Shown here piece by piece: positions 1 through 11,771 of a stretch of DNA of 64,000 bases. Origin of the DNA: Kiloniella litopenaei (GTDB taxonomy: Bacteria; Pseudomonadota; Alphaproteobacteria; Kiloniellales; Kiloniellaceae); contig NZ_LANI01000020.1 in assembly GCF_000982415.1 (NCBI RefSeq), forward strand, positions 86,270-150,269, written 5' to 3'. Position 1 is the first letter of the stretch, and each line of letters begins with the position of its first letter. The translations under genes and the position numbers were made by a program. Under the pieces are notes generated by a model that searched no databases, was not told the DNA's origin, and saw only the letters and a program-made list of their open reading frames with translations.

Positions 1-1098
1 AACTGGATGGCCACGGCTTGGGATCAGGTAGCATCCTCTGCTGTGACTTCGCCTGTGGCCGATAAAATAGAAAAGGTTACGTCTGGGTGGCTTTTGGAGG
101 TGTTGGATTTACCGCGTGAATCTGTGGTGGGTTATGTTACCGGTGCAACGATGGCCACCTTTACTGCCTTAGCAGCAGCACGTCATAAAATTCTGAAGAA
201 AAAGGGATGGAATGTCGAGGAAGATGGTCTTTTTGGTGCGCCAGAAATCAAGGTTATTGTCAGTGACGAAGTTCATGTCACAGTCCTCAAGGCCTTGTCG
301 ATGCTCGGTCTAGGGAAGAGCCGGGTTATCGAAGTTCCGACCGATGCCAATGGAGCACTGGACATCAGAAAAGTGCCAGTACTTGATGACAGTACCATTG
401 TGTGTACACAGGCTGGTAATGTGAATAGTGGCGCGTTTGATCCCATAGGCGAAATTTGCAATCGTGCCCAAGCAGCTAATGCCTGGGTACACGTGGATGG
501 CGCTTTTGGTCTTTGGGCGAGGTCTGCTTCATCCAAAGCATATCTGGCAGAGGGCATTGAAAAAGCTGATTCCTGGACCGCTGATGGTCACAAATGGCTA
601 AACACGCCCTATGATGGTGGTATCGTTATTTGTCGGGACGAGGATGCTCTTTATGGAGCGATGTCGGTCTCTGCTGCTTACCTAAAGGAAAAAAGTGGCG
701 CTTCACAAAGTTATATTCCAGAGTTCTCAAAACGTGCCCGCGGTATTGATGTATGGGCGGCACTGAAATTTTTGGGCCGGGATGGTCTTGATGACTTGAT
801 TACAAGCCGTTGCGATTTGGCTCAGCACTTTGCCAAAGGTCTAGAAGCCATGGGATTAAATGTTTTGAACCATGTTGTTCTTAATCAAATCGTCGTTTCA
901 TGGGATAGTGCAGAGAAGACAGGCGCGTTGATTAAAGCGGTTCAAGAAGATGGAACCTGTTGGTTTGGCCCGACGGTCTGGAAAGGTCATAATGCTTTCC
1001 GGCTTTCTGTGTCTTCTTGGAAAATCACGCAAAGGGATATTGATCTATCTTTGAAAGCTATTGAGAATGCGATGAAAGAAATTCAGACGCAGAAATAG
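1..1098 (+). CDS. PLP-dependent group II amino-acid decarboxylase, 5' truncated by window
   Basis: This is a group II pyridoxal-phosphate enzyme (aromatic-amino-acid/glutamate decarboxylase superfamily). The reading frame is open from base 1 (Asn-Trp before the first Met at 7) and the first visible residues match the interior of such enzymes, so the true start lies upstream. Counting from the Met at 7, HVDGAFGLWA (about 162-171) holds the Asp that contacts the PLP nitrogen. TADGHKWLN (about 191-199) holds the Schiff-base Lys, near residue 196. The substrate cannot be told from sequence; members decarboxylate aromatic amino acids, glutamate or diaminobutyrate, and some act as aldehyde synthases. 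It is followed 19 bases later by a PhzF-like gene and then a GNAT gene on the same strand, which suggests a small amino-acid-modifying operon. The family call is firm and the substrate unknown. Confidence 0.85.
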   Translation, partial: NWMATAWDQVASSAVTSPVADKIEKVTSGWLLEVLDLPRESVVGYVTGATMATFTALAAARHKILKKKGWNVEEDGLFGAPEIKVIVSDEVHVTVLKALSMLGLGKSRVIEVPTDANGALDIRKVPVLDDSTIVCTQAGNVNSGAFDPIGEICNRAQAANAWVHVDGAFGLWARSASSKAYLAEGIEKADSWTADGHKWLNTPYDGGIVICRDEDALYGAMSVSAAYLKEKSGASQSYIPEFSKRARGIDVWAALKFLGRDGLDDLITSRCDLAQHFAKGLEAMGLNVLNHVVLNQIVVSWDSAEKTGALIKAVQEDGTCWFGPTVWKGHNAFRLSVSSWKITQRDIDLSLKAIENAMKEIQTQK

Positions 1099-1117
1099 AA
1101 AAGCATAAGTTCGGATC

Positions 1118-1903
1118 ATGTTGGAAATACCTCTGTACCAAGTTGACGCATTTACTGATCAGGTTTTTAAGGGGAACCCGGCGGCTGTTTGTCCATTGGA
1201 TGAATGGTTGCCGGATGATTTGCTCTATAAAATTGCGGCAGAGAACAATCTGTCTGAAACAGCATTCTTTGTGCCAACGCAACAAGGGTATCACCTGCGC
1301 TGGTTTACGCCGACTACCGAAGTTGATCTTTGTGGTCATGCAACCCTGGCAACAGCACACGTAATTGCTACCCAATTGGATAGAAGTGCGACAGAGATTC
1401 TATTTGAATCCAAAAGTGGTGTGCTCAAGGTTACCTGTGATGGGGGATGCTATACTCTTGATTTTCCAGCTCGTCCGCCGTCTGTTTTTGACGCTATATC
1501 CATTGTAGAAGATGCAATTGGTGTTTGTCCGCAAGCTACCTATAAATCAAGTAAATTGATGGCGGTGCTTGATGATGAAGCAAGTGTTCTTGGGGTAGAA
1601 CCTGATTTCGACAAGGTGGCTGCATTGCCCGGCGATGGTCTGATTATTACATCGACCAGTCGTGATTTCGATTATGTGGCCAGGTACTTTGGCCCTCATT
1701 GTGGCATTCCGGAAGATCCCGTCACTGGGTCGGCACATGTGGTTTGCGCCCCTTACTGGAAAGACCGTTTGGGTAAATCAAAGATGATCGCAAAACAAAT
1801 CTCGAAACGCGGTGGTGTGCTGGAAATAGAAGATTGTGGAGATAGAATTCTTTTAACGGGTTCAGCAGCGCTTTATCTCAAGGGGACAATTTACCTATAC
1901 TAG
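1118..1903 (+). CDS. PhzF family isomerase/epimerase-like protein
   Basis: PhzF-family proteins have a diaminopimelate-epimerase-like fold and catalyse proton shifts; the type member isomerises a phenazine precursor, but most genomic copies have no known substrate. The N-terminal YQVDAFTDQVFKGNPAAV is the family signature. NNLSETAFF places the conserved catalytic Glu near residue 47, CGHATLATAH lies near 72-81, and EDPVTGSAH is the second conserved loop. The length, 261 aa, is slightly short for the family (about 280-300). It starts 19 bases after the decarboxylase gene and is probably co-transcribed. No phenazine core genes are visible, so a phenazine role is unlikely. Family certain, reaction unknown. 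Confidence 0.88.
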   Translation: MLEIPLYQVDAFTDQVFKGNPAAVCPLDEWLPDDLLYKIAAENNLSETAFFVPTQQGYHLRWFTPTTEVDLCGHATLATAHVIATQLDRSATEILFESKSGVLKVTCDGGCYTLDFPARPPSVFDAISIVEDAIGVCPQATYKSSKLMAVLDDEASVLGVEPDFDKVAALPGDGLIITSTSRDFDYVARYFGPHCGIPEDPVTGSAHVVCAPYWKDRLGKSKMIAKQISKRGGVLEIEDCGDRILLTGSAALYLKGTIYLY

Positions 1904-1935
1904 GGTCTGATTGTGTAAAACGGGTTCTTAAACAG

Positions 1936-2394
1936 ATGAAAATTGAAACAGTTACGTCTTCTGAGGATTTTTCTTTGGCTGTAAAGCTTTTTAAAAATTA
2001 TGAGAAGTGGGCACAAGCATGCCCCTGTTTCGAAGGTTTTGAAAAAGAACTGGATGAAATTGATAAGCGTTATGCCCTTCCTTATGGGCGTTTGTGGCTT
2101 GTAAAGTCACGCGATGGAGATGCCGTTGGTGTTGTTGGAATTCAGTTGAAAGAAGATGCATGTTACGAGCTAAAGCGCCTTTGGATTGAACCAGAGGGGC
2201 GGGGGTATAATACAGGTCAGGCTCTTATTAGAATGGCTCTGGATTTTGCGAAAGAACAAGGGGCGCACTCAGTTTTTCTAGAAACTGTCCGTGGACGAAT
2301 GGATCATGCGATCGCACTTTACGAAAAACAGGGGTTCCGGCAAGTGGACTTGGATGACGGCAGCAATGTTCTGAAAATGTCCTATCGTTTTTAG
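1936..2394 (+). CDS. GNAT family N-acetyltransferase
   Basis: A 152-aa single-domain GCN5-related acetyltransferase, expected to move an acetyl group from acetyl-CoA to an amine in the cytoplasm. The acetyl-CoA pyrophosphate-binding motif A is visible as LWIEPEGRGYNTGQALI, a variant of the R/Q-x-x-G-x-G/A loop, and the C-terminal MDHAIALYEKQGFRQV is typical motif B. It follows the PhzF-like gene by 32 bases on the same strand. Its stop overlaps the stop of the convergent permease gene by 4 bases. The substrate cannot be predicted. Confidence 0.85.
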   Translation: MKIETVTSSEDFSLAVKLFKNYEKWAQACPCFEGFEKELDEIDKRYALPYGRLWLVKSRDGDAVGVVGIQLKEDACYELKRLWIEPEGRGYNTGQALIRMALDFAKEQGAHSVFLETVRGRMDHAIALYEKQGFRQVDLDDGSNVLKMSYRF

Positions 2395-4190
2395 AGTGGC
2401 CATATCCAGAGAATAAGCGGTACCGAGACGATCAAGATGATAAGATCCAGTGGTAATCCCATACGCCAATAATCGCCAAATTTATATCCGCCGGGTCCCA
2501 TGACAAGTAGGTTTGATTGGTGACCGATGGGGGTCAGGTAGGTTGATGAACTGCCGATGGCAATTGCAATCAGGAAGGTGTCGATATTAACACCCAAGCC
2601 ATTGGCTATTGATATACCAATCGGTGCCATGAGAACGGCTGTTGCCGCGTTGTTCATGACGTCTGATAGTATCATCGTGATAAAGATCAATAATCCCAAG
2701 ATTGCCCATACAGGAATATGCTCGCTCAAGGAAATAAGAGGAGAGGCAATCATCGCTGTTCCGCCAGTTGTTTCCAGTGCCAGGCCGACAGGAATCATTG
2801 CGCCCAACAGAACAATAATTGACCAATCCACAGATTCATAAAGTTCCTTGAGGTTAAGTTCGCCCAACAGAACCATAGTTCCTACTGCCCCAAGGAACGA
2901 AATCTGTGGGGGGAGAATGCCAAAAACGACAAGAAGAATTGCAAGTGCAAAGAGGAGCGGCGCAACAATTGATCCCCGTTTTGGTGTCAGGGAAAGTTCT
3001 CTTTCCGCTAGGGGTAAAAGTCCCAAAGATGACAGTGTTTCCGGCATCTCTTCTCTAATTCCCTGAATCAGTAGAACATCCCCGGGCATAAAACGTACCC
3101 GACCAATGCGTTCATTGACCGGCTTACCTTGTCTTGCGACCCCAAGGGTATTAATGCCGTGATGTGTATGTAATTGCATATTATGTGCTGTTCGACCTTC
3201 AAGCCTTGATCCAGGAGTCACAACTGCTTCGAGCACGCCAACGCGATCGGACTGGAGGTCTTGTGAACTCTCATCAGCAGAACCAACAAGCTCCAGATTG
3301 GCTTCGTCGACAACACGTTGCAAAGTATCGGTGTCGGATTCCAACGTAAGAATATCTCCGGCTTTCAGGCGCATATAGCCCGAAGGAGCCAGCATACGAT
3401 CTTCGCGTCGCACCAGGGCAACCACGGCAACGTTACCCTGTGCCAACGTTTCCAAATCCACGAGACGATGGCCCACGTAGGGAGAATTTTCCGGAATGCG
3501 AACTTCGGCTATATAGTCTTCTATCTGGAACAGGTTTTCATTTTCACTGTTGTTGACGGCCCGTTTTGGCAATAGACGCCAGCCAAGGACGGAAATGAAA
3601 ACAATGCCTGCGAGCGCTACGCCAAGTCCCACAGGCAAGAAGTCAAACATGGCAAAATTCTGCCCGGTCTCAGCCTGTCGAAAGCTTGAAATGATAATAT
3701 TAGGGGGTGTCCCGATCAGAGTCGTTAGACCGCCGAGCAAAGAGCCAAAGCTCAACGGCATAAGAACTTCGCTTGTAGGGCGCTTGCTGTTGTAGGCACT
3801 GCCGATTGCAATTGGCAGCATCAAGGCGAGTGCCCCAACGTTATTCATAAAGGCAGAACAGATGGCGACGACAGTGGTCAGGGCAAGGATATGGAGTGTC
3901 GGGTGTCCGGCCGCGGGCTCTAAAAAGCGAGTCGCTAGCTCGACGATACCGGAATTTCGTAAAGCCTGAGAAATTATCAAAACTGCAGCAACGGTTATAA
4001 CCGCGGGGTGACCGAATCCTTCAAAGGCAGTGTCGGCAGGAACCACGCCAAGGATCACTGATCCAATAAGCGCCATCATTGCAACAACATCGTACCTTAT
4101 ACGGCCCCATATAAATAAAATTAATGCGAGACCTATAACGGCAAAAACGATAAATTGATCGGTATTCATTCCCACCCTGCTTTGGCCCAC
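2391..4190 (-). CDS. SLC13-type permease with two central RCK_C (TrkA-C) domains
   Basis: A 599-aa inner-membrane transporter of the divalent-anion/sodium symporter class (ArsB/NhaD/SLC13 superfamily). Hydrophobic helices fill about residues 10-210 and 405-599. The soluble middle (about 215-395) contains two TrkA-C-like modules, seen in stretches such as SPYVGHRLVDLETL and GSRLEGRTAHNMQL, each followed by a beta-rich segment with GDIL or GDVL. Conserved loops include MNNVGALALMLPIA and SDVMNNAATAVLMAP, the paired N-N repeat motifs expected in the transport core. Substrates in this family include sulfate, dicarboxylates and other anions; the sequence does not decide. It is convergent with the GNAT gene and divergent from serC, with about 240 bases between them. 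Confidence 0.85.
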   Translation of the reverse strand: MGQSRVGMNTDQFIVFAVIGLALILFIWGRIRYDVVAMMALIGSVILGVVPADTAFEGFGHPAVITVAAVLIISQALRNSGIVELATRFLEPAAGHPTLHILALTTVVAICSAFMNNVGALALMLPIAIGSAYNSKRPTSEVLMPLSFGSLLGGLTTLIGTPPNIIISSFRQAETGQNFAMFDFLPVGLGVALAGIVFISVLGWRLLPKRAVNNSENENLFQIEDYIAEVRIPENSPYVGHRLVDLETLAQGNVAVVALVRREDRMLAPSGYMRLKAGDILTLESDTDTLQRVVDEANLELVGSADESSQDLQSDRVGVLEAVVTPGSRLEGRTAHNMQLHTHHGINTLGVARQGKPVNERIGRVRFMPGDVLLIQGIREEMPETLSSLGLLPLAERELSLTPKRGSIVAPLLFALAILLVVFGILPPQISFLGAVGTMVLLGELNLKELYESVDWSIIVLLGAMIPVGLALETTGGTAMIASPLISLSEHIPVWAILGLLIFITMILSDVMNNAATAVLMAPIGISIANGLGVNIDTFLIAIAIGSSSTYLTPIGHQSNLLVMGPGGYKFGDYWRMGLPLDLIILIVSVPLILWIWPL

Positions 4191-4343
4191 CTAACTTTGC
4201 GAAGTCAATTCCTCTAAGTATATAGAAAATATTCTGGAATAGCACTGACTACAATGCTGTGCTTATGCAAAAATTTCATTTCTGTGAAAAACAGGTAAAT
4301 AAAAGGGAGCATTTTGCGATGCAATATGTTTATGATGCATCCG

Positions 4344-4412
4344 CGACCTGAAAAAGTCGGTTTGCGACCCTGAAATATAGGGTGGTTTGTTTCGTGCAGT
4401 TCAAAAAACTGC
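4344..4412 (+). promoter_or_regulatory. serC leader with consecutive small hairpins, possible serC-type RNA motif
   Basis: Three short inverted repeats lie in the 90 bases before serC: CGAC/GTCG (4344-4347 with 4356-4359), ACCCT/AGGGT (4367-4371 with 4379-4383) and GCAGTT/AACTGC (4396-4401 with 4407-4412). The last ends just before the Shine-Dalgarno GGAG at 4419-4422. Alphaproteobacterial serC genes are known to carry a conserved hairpin motif (the serC RNA motif) at this place. The match is by position and general shape only. Confidence 0.4.
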
Positions 4413-4433
4413 CATACTGGAGTAAAATGTCCA

Positions 4434-5594
4434 ATGAAAGAAAAACCTAGTGAACGTCCCTTAAATCCAAGATTTTCATCCGGTCCTTGTTCCAAGCGTC
4501 CCGGTTGGTCTTTGGATTCACTAGGCTCTTGCTGGCATGGTCGATCTCATCGCGCAAAAGGCGGAAAAGCCAAACTCGCAGAAGTGATCGAACAGTCACG
4601 CAAAATCCTTGGTATCCCCGAAGATTATCGTGTCGGAATTGTCCCAGCTTCCGATACTGGTGCCGTTGAAATGGCGTTATGGTCTCTTCTCGGACCACGG
4701 GGGGTAGATATGCTGTCATGGGAAAGTTTTGGTAAAGGTTGGGTTACGGATGTAATCAAACAGCTAAAACTGGATGACGTACGTACGTTTGAAGCTGATT
4801 ACGGGAAATTACCTGATTTGTCACAGGTTTCCTGGGATCGTGATGTGGTCTTTACCTGGAACGGTACGACCTCTGGTGTTCGTGTGCCAAATGGAGAGTG
4901 GATCAATTCTGATCGTGCGGGACTGTCTATTTGCGATGCAACATCGGCGGCTTTTGCGATGCCGTTACCGTGGGATAAGCTGGATGTGACGACGTGGTCT
5001 TGGCAAAAGGTGCTGGGGGGCGAAGGTGCCCACGGTATGATTGCCCTGAGTCCACGCGCCGTTGAGCGCCTTGAAAGCCATGAACCGTCTTGGCCAATGC
5101 CAAAAATTTTCCGCTTAACAAAAGGTGGAAAATTAAACGAATCGATTTTCACTGGTGCGACTATCAATACGCCTTCGATGTTGTGTGTTGAAGACGCACT
5201 GGATTCACTGCAATGGGCAGAAAGTGTTGGTGGCCTAGAAGGCTTGGTCGGTCGATGTAATGCAAACTTTGCAGCTATTTCTGACTGGGTATCCAAAAGT
5301 GATTGGGCTGCTTTTCTTGCAGAAGACGTATCGACAAGCTCAACAACATCCGTTTGTCTGAAAGTAACAGCAGACTGGTTCAAAGCTCTTTCCGATGATG
5401 CACAGGCCAAAGCAGCAAAAAGGCTTGCTACGCTGTTGGAAGAAGAAAATGCAGCGCTTGATATCGGTGCTTATCGCGATGCACCAGCTGGATTGCGCAT
5501 ATGGGCAGGTGCCACGGTTGAAACGTCAGACATCGAACTTTTGTTGCCCTGGTTGGATTGGGCAATTGAACAAGTACGTACAGAATTCGAATAG
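4434..5594 (+). CDS. serC: Phosphoserine aminotransferase
   Basis: SerC catalyses the second step of serine synthesis, 3-phosphohydroxypyruvate plus glutamate to phosphoserine, and also acts in pyridoxal phosphate synthesis. The N-terminal [15 protein letters not shown] is the hallmark of the alphaproteobacterial/methanogen SerC branch (about 380-390 aa), which fits the 386 aa here. [17 protein letters not shown] holds the PLP lysine near residue 192, and [12 protein letters not shown] supplies the PLP-ring Asp. The start at 4434 is preferred: the ATG at 4427 is in another frame and stops after seven codons, while GGAG at 4419-4422 is well spaced for 4434. serA follows after 12 bases, so the two are surely one operon. 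Confidence 0.96.
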   Translation: MKEKPSERPLNPRFSSGPCSKRPGWSLDSLGSCWHGRSHRAKGGKAKLAEVIEQSRKILGIPEDYRVGIVPASDTGAVEMALWSLLGPRGVDMLSWESFGKGWVTDVIKQLKLDDVRTFEADYGKLPDLSQVSWDRDVVFTWNGTTSGVRVPNGEWINSDRAGLSICDATSAAFAMPLPWDKLDVTTWSWQKVLGGEGAHGMIALSPRAVERLESHEPSWPMPKIFRLTKGGKLNESIFTGATINTPSMLCVEDALDSLQWAESVGGLEGLVGRCNANFAAISDWVSKSDWAAFLAEDVSTSSTTSVCLKVTADWFKALSDDAQAKAAKRLATLLEEENAALDIGAYRDAPAGLRIWAGATVETSDIELLLPWLDWAIEQVRTEFE

Positions 5595-5606
5595 AGTGTT
5601 GGAAAA

Positions 5607-7184
5607 ATGGTAAAAGTACTCATAAGTGATAAGTTAAGTCCGAAAGCTGCGGATATTTTTCGTGATCGTGGAGTGGAGGTTGACACCAAAGTCGGTCTTT
5701 CCGAAGAAGAATTAATCGCCATTATCGGTGACTATGATGGATTGGCAATCCGATCTGCAACAAAAGTAACACCACAAGTCCTGGAAGCTGCAACCAATCT
5801 GAAAGTTGTCGGACGAGCAGGTATCGGTGTGGATAATGTGAATATTGATGCCGCATCTGCCAAAGGTGTTGTTGTCATGAACACGCCCCACGGTAATTCC
5901 ATTACCACTGCCGAACATGCCATTGCGATGATGTTTGCTGCTGCGCGACAAATCCCGGAAGCTAACGAGTCAACTCAAGCTGGAAAGTGGGAAAAATCTC
6001 GCTTTATGGGATCTGAGTTGACGGCGAAAACCTTGGGTGTGATTGGTTGTGGTAATATCGGATCTATTGTTGTCGATCGGGCGCAGGGCCTGAAGATGAA
6101 GGTTATTTCCTTTGATCCTTTCCTCTCCCCAGAACGGGCCAAGGATCTGGGCGTTGAAAAGGTAGAACTGGACGAGCTATTAGCCCGTGCAGATTTTATC
6201 ACGCTTCACGTTCCCCTGACGGATCAGACCAAGGGAATTATTGATGCCAAGGCGCTGGCCAAAACCAAAAAAGGAGTTCGCATTATCAACTGTGCCCGTG
6301 GTGGTCTGGTTGTTGAAGCGGATCTTAAAGAGGCCCTGGAAAGTGGTCATGTTGCGGGTGCGGCGAGTGATGTGTTCGAAGTGGAACCAGCAAAGGATTC
6401 TGTTTTGTTCGGGGCACCTAACTTTGTCGCGACACCACATTTGGGGGCATCAACAGCTGAAGCACAGGAAAACGTTGCTTTACAGGTTGCCGAGCAGCTT
6501 TCAGATTATCTGCTGACAGGTGCTGTGACCAATGCGTTGAACATGCCGTCTTTGACGGCTGAAGAGTTCAACAAGTTGGAACCTTACATGACACTATCCC
6601 AACAACTGGGAAGTTTTGCAGGACAGCTTACACAGACAGGCCTCAAGGCGATCAAGATTGATTATGAAGGCTCTGTTGCTTCCCTTAATTGCCGTCCACT
6701 GACACAGACAATCGTTGCCAGCCTTTTGGCGCCGATTATGGATTCTGTGAATGTGGTCAGTGCGCCTGTCATTGCCCGGGAACGTAATATTGATGTGAGT
6801 GAAGCCAAGCATGAACGCGATTGTGACTTCCAGACATTGATTCGCCTGACAGTCACAACAGAAAAGGGGGAACGTTCAGTTGCCGGAACTCTGTTTGGTG
6901 GCAAGCGTCCACGTCTGGTTAACATCAAAGGTATTGAGATTGAGGCCGAGCTTGGCAAACATATGCTTTATCTGACCAACGAAGATACGCCAGGTTACAT
7001 TGGTGCGCTGGGAATGCAGTTGGGTGAGGCAGGTGTGAATATTGCAACCTTCCATTTGGGCAGAACGGCGCCAGGCCAAGATGCGATTGCTCTTGTTGAA
7101 CTGGATAGTCCGTTAGATGCTGCTCAGATAGAAAAGGTTAAACAACTTCCACAAACGAAACAGGTTGTGCAGCTTAATTTCTAG
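5607..7184 (+). CDS. serA: D-3-phosphoglycerate dehydrogenase
   Basis: SerA oxidises 3-phosphoglycerate with NAD, the committed step of serine synthesis. The 525-aa length matches the long form with an extra intervening domain. The NAD-binding motif LGVIGCGNIGSIV lies near residues 143-155, the catalytic-site INCARGGLV near 228-236, and the catalytic His in TPHLGAST near 277. The C-terminal LTNEDTPGYIGALGMQLGEA begins an ACT domain, the usual site of allosteric serine control. It is co-transcribed with serC 12 bases upstream and is closed by a strong terminator at 7235-7268. Confidence 0.97.
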   Translation: MVKVLISDKLSPKAADIFRDRGVEVDTKVGLSEEELIAIIGDYDGLAIRSATKVTPQVLEAATNLKVVGRAGIGVDNVNIDAASAKGVVVMNTPHGNSITTAEHAIAMMFAAARQIPEANESTQAGKWEKSRFMGSELTAKTLGVIGCGNIGSIVVDRAQGLKMKVISFDPFLSPERAKDLGVEKVELDELLARADFITLHVPLTDQTKGIIDAKALAKTKKGVRIINCARGGLVVEADLKEALESGHVAGAASDVFEVEPAKDSVLFGAPNFVATPHLGASTAEAQENVALQVAEQLSDYLLTGAVTNALNMPSLTAEEFNKLEPYMTLSQQLGSFAGQLTQTGLKAIKIDYEGSVASLNCRPLTQTIVASLLAPIMDSVNVVSAPVIARERNIDVSEAKHERDCDFQTLIRLTVTTEKGERSVAGTLFGGKRPRLVNIKGIEIEAELGKHMLYLTNEDTPGYIGALGMQLGEAGVNIATFHLGRTAPGQDAIALVELDSPLDAAQIEKVKQLPQTKQVVQLNF

Positions 7185-7234
7185 GCGGTAATTTCCTGCC
7201 CACAGGGGCCGATTTTGAATCGGATATAAAGATC

Positions 7235-7268
7235 GAAGGCTGCGGGCTGTACCGTAGCCTTCTTTTTT
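7235..7268 (+). terminator. Rho-independent terminator of serC-serA
   Basis: An 11-bp stem (GAAGGCTGCGG at 7235-7245 with CCGTAGCCTTC at 7252-7262, one G-U pair) has a six-base loop and is followed by a run of T. It lies 50 bases after the serA stop. Confidence 0.9.
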
Positions 7269-7380
7269 ATTCTTATGGGTGAATTATCAGCACACTGAAT
7301 TTGCAGTATTTTTTTTAACGTAGGCGGAAAAGAATAACTTTTCAGGCCTTAATCAGGGAATCAGGTTGCTCTTACAGAGT

Positions 7381-7445
7381 AAAACCTGTAGTCAATCACC
7401 GAAAGAGCCCAAGGTTAGACCTTTCCCGGTCACGACAGGTTTTTT
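7381..7445 (+). promoter_or_regulatory. Long terminator-like hairpin in the hisZ leader
   Basis: AAAACCTGT (7381-7389) pairs with ACAGGTTTT (7435-7443). Inside it ACCGAAAG pairs with CTTTCCCGGT with a two-base bulge. The outer arm runs into six T residues (7440-7445), like an intrinsic terminator, only 40 bases before the hisZ start. It may be an attenuator, the end of a small transcript, or a block to read-through from serA. Confidence 0.5.
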
Positions 7446-7484
7446 CGCATCGTATGAGCTTAAAAACGACCCGGAACGCAGACC

Positions 7485-9945
<2,461 letters not shown>

Positions 9946-9979
9946 GAACTTCTAATTAAAATCATATAATGGTTTTTAT

Positions 9980-10016
9980 AAAAGCACTTCCTGTTCGATG
10001 GGAAGTGCTTTTATTT
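9980..10016 (+). terminator. Rho-independent terminator of hisZ-purA
   Basis: A perfect 12-bp stem AAAAGCACTTCC/GGAAGTGCTTTT (9980-9991 and 10001-10012) has a nine-base loop and a T-rich tail. It lies 35 bases after purA. Confidence 0.93.
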
Positions 10017-10101
10017 TTTGCAAAGGACTTTTCCTTGATGGTGTAGGGCTTGTTAAAGAAATTGAAGTTCTGAGTATCGGTTTATGGGAATAGATAATCT
10101 T

Positions 10102-10719
10102 CTAGATCTCATCTAGTGGGAGTGCTGACGCTTTGGCTCGACTACTAACATTCAGAGCTTTAAGTATAGCTGTGACATGAGCTTTTACTGTGCTTTCTGC
10201 GCAGCCAATTTCACGTGCAATCTCTTTATTTGATGCCCCCTTACGCACACGATCAAGAACTTCTCGTTGTCGGGGGGTCAAGATATCCAACCTTTGTGTT
10301 TCATTGGTGAGATTGTTGGAATCTTGATTCAAATAGAGCGATGGGATGTAAATCTCTCCATCAAGAATCAGGCGAATTGCATTTAACATGACGGCTGTTT
10401 TTGAGGTTTTTGAGATATAGCCATCCGCGCCAAGAGCCAGTGCCTCTTTTACTAACTTTACATCGTTATGAGCGGAAAGAATTGCGACAGGAATGTCCGG
10501 TGCCAGCTTTTTTAAGGTGCTGATATTCGATATCCCATCCATTCCGGGCATTGTGATATCCAAAAGCAGAAGGTCCAGTTCGGGATGTAATGATAAAATT
10601 TTTTGTACATCCTGAAAGTTTTCTGCTTCAAGTACATCCAAATTTTCATCCAAGGCCGACAAAACACCTTTGACGCCCTCACGGACCATTTGATGATCAT
10701 CTGCAATCAGTATCTTCAA
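10102..10719 (-). CDS. NarL/FixJ-family response regulator
   Basis: A two-domain DNA-binding response regulator. The receiver begins KILIADDHQMVREGV with the acidic pair, LLLLDITMPGMDG contains the phospho-acceptor Asp, and YISKTSK contains the conserved Lys. The C-terminal LuxR-type helix-turn-helix is LTPRQREVLDRVRKGASNKE onward to the STVKAHV recognition helix. The frame extends to an ATG at 10773, but a TTG at 10719 sits five bases after GAGG and gives the standard receiver N-terminus, so I chose it (205 aa). The gene follows serB on the same strand after about 130 bases with no visible terminator. It has no adjacent kinase; the only orphan kinase nearby is the hybrid one at 17365. Confidence 0.9.
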   Translation of the reverse strand: MKILIADDHQMVREGVKGVLSALDENLDVLEAENFQDVQKILSLHPELDLLLLDITMPGMDGISNISTLKKLAPDIPVAILSAHNDVKLVKEALALGADGYISKTSKTAVMLNAIRLILDGEIYIPSLYLNQDSNNLTNETQRLDILTPRQREVLDRVRKGASNKEIAREIGCAESTVKAHVTAILKALNVSSRAKASALPLDEI

Positions 10720-10851
10720 GCTAACCTCGTAACCTATGCTCATCGCTCTCAATTTCTTAATTGACGAGAGCATGAAAAAGATAATAGCGAGGCATACGCA
10801 GAGATAGCAAGTCTTGGCGTTAAGTTTCTCTTGTGAAGTAAATATCCCTCC

Positions 10852-11754
10852 TTAGGTGTTTTTTTTGACAAACTCTTCTTCTCTGTATCCTTGTAAAAAA
10901 AGCAACGAGGTCAAATCAGAATAATCGATATGAAACGAAGTCTTTTGTCTGAGACTGGGTTTGGCATTAAAGGCGACGCCGAAACCTGCGGTTTTGATCA
11001 TATCTTCATCATTCGCTCCATCTCCAACGGCGATGGTTTCATCCGTCTTAATGGCAAAATTTTGCATATATTGTTGTAGAATAGTTTTTTTACTTTCCTT
11101 ACCAAGAACAGGTTCTGTTATTTCTCCGGTAAGTTCTTCGTTTGCTATTCCTAATATATTTGCATGGCAAAAATGGAAACCTACTTTATTAGCGATTTTT
11201 TGCGCAAAACAAGTAAAACCGCCTGATGCGAGAATAGTGACCGACTTGGATGCATTCATCGTTTGAACAAGTGTTTGTGCGCCGGGGGTTAGAGATATCT
11301 TCTCTTTGTAAGCTTGTTCAATCGCTTTGGTGGAGAGACCTTTGAGCAACCTAACTCTGGCATAAAGAGAAGGCTTAAAATCCAGTTCTCCCTGCATTGC
11401 TTTGGCTGTTATGGACTTTATCTGTTCGGCGACACCATGAATACTGGCCAGTTCATCAATACACTCTGATGTAATGATCGTGGCATCCATATCTGCAATA
11501 AGCAGTTTTTTCTTTCTGTTTTCTCCTGAACAGATATTGGCATCAATTCCCAAGGGGGCGAGTTGTTCGCGCAGTTCATTCAAGTAAGGTCTGGGGTCAT
11601 TGGTAAAAGTTAGTTCTTGCCCATTATCTCCAAGAATTTTGGTGTTTTCTAATGGGACATTTCTATTATCCATAAAGGATGCGCAACGGTCCGTTATGGC
11701 AAAGGGTAGGGGAGCACCAGAGGTCAGGACCAATATATGATTAGAGGGGGGCAT
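10852..11754 (-). CDS. serB: Phosphoserine phosphatase
   Basis: SerB removes phosphate from phosphoserine, the last step of serine synthesis. It is a HAD-superfamily hydrolase: motif I is LLIADMDATIITSECIDELA with the nucleophile and acid/base Asp near residues 88 and 90, and motif III is AVGDGANDEDMIKTAGFGVA near 245. The family usually reads DMDST; here the Ser is Ala, a common harmless variant. The N-terminal 75 residues correspond to the ACT-like extension of proteobacterial SerB. The start lies 17 bases after the stop of aapP on the same strand, so serB is probably the fifth gene of the aap operon. serC-serA lies only 4 kb away. Confidence 0.95.
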   Translation of the reverse strand: MPPSNHILVLTSGAPLPFAITDRCASFMDNRNVPLENTKILGDNGQELTFTNDPRPYLNELREQLAPLGIDANICSGENRKKKLLIADMDATIITSECIDELASIHGVAEQIKSITAKAMQGELDFKPSLYARVRLLKGLSTKAIEQAYKEKISLTPGAQTLVQTMNASKSVTILASGGFTCFAQKIANKVGFHFCHANILGIANEELTGEITEPVLGKESKKTILQQYMQNFAIKTDETIAVGDGANDEDMIKTAGFGVAFNAKPSLRQKTSFHIDYSDLTSLLFLQGYREEEFVKKNT

Positions 11755-11771
11755 ACGATCACCTGATCTCT

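Noticed and set aside
1118..1903. PhzF as evidence of phenazine synthesis
   Set aside because: No other phz gene is visible; most PhzF relatives have other, unknown roles.
4799..5410. Long minus-strand frame (203 codons) inside serC
   Set aside because: It is fully antisense to a certain gene, has no recognisable motif, and is Ser/Pro/Arg-rich as expected of a shadow frame.
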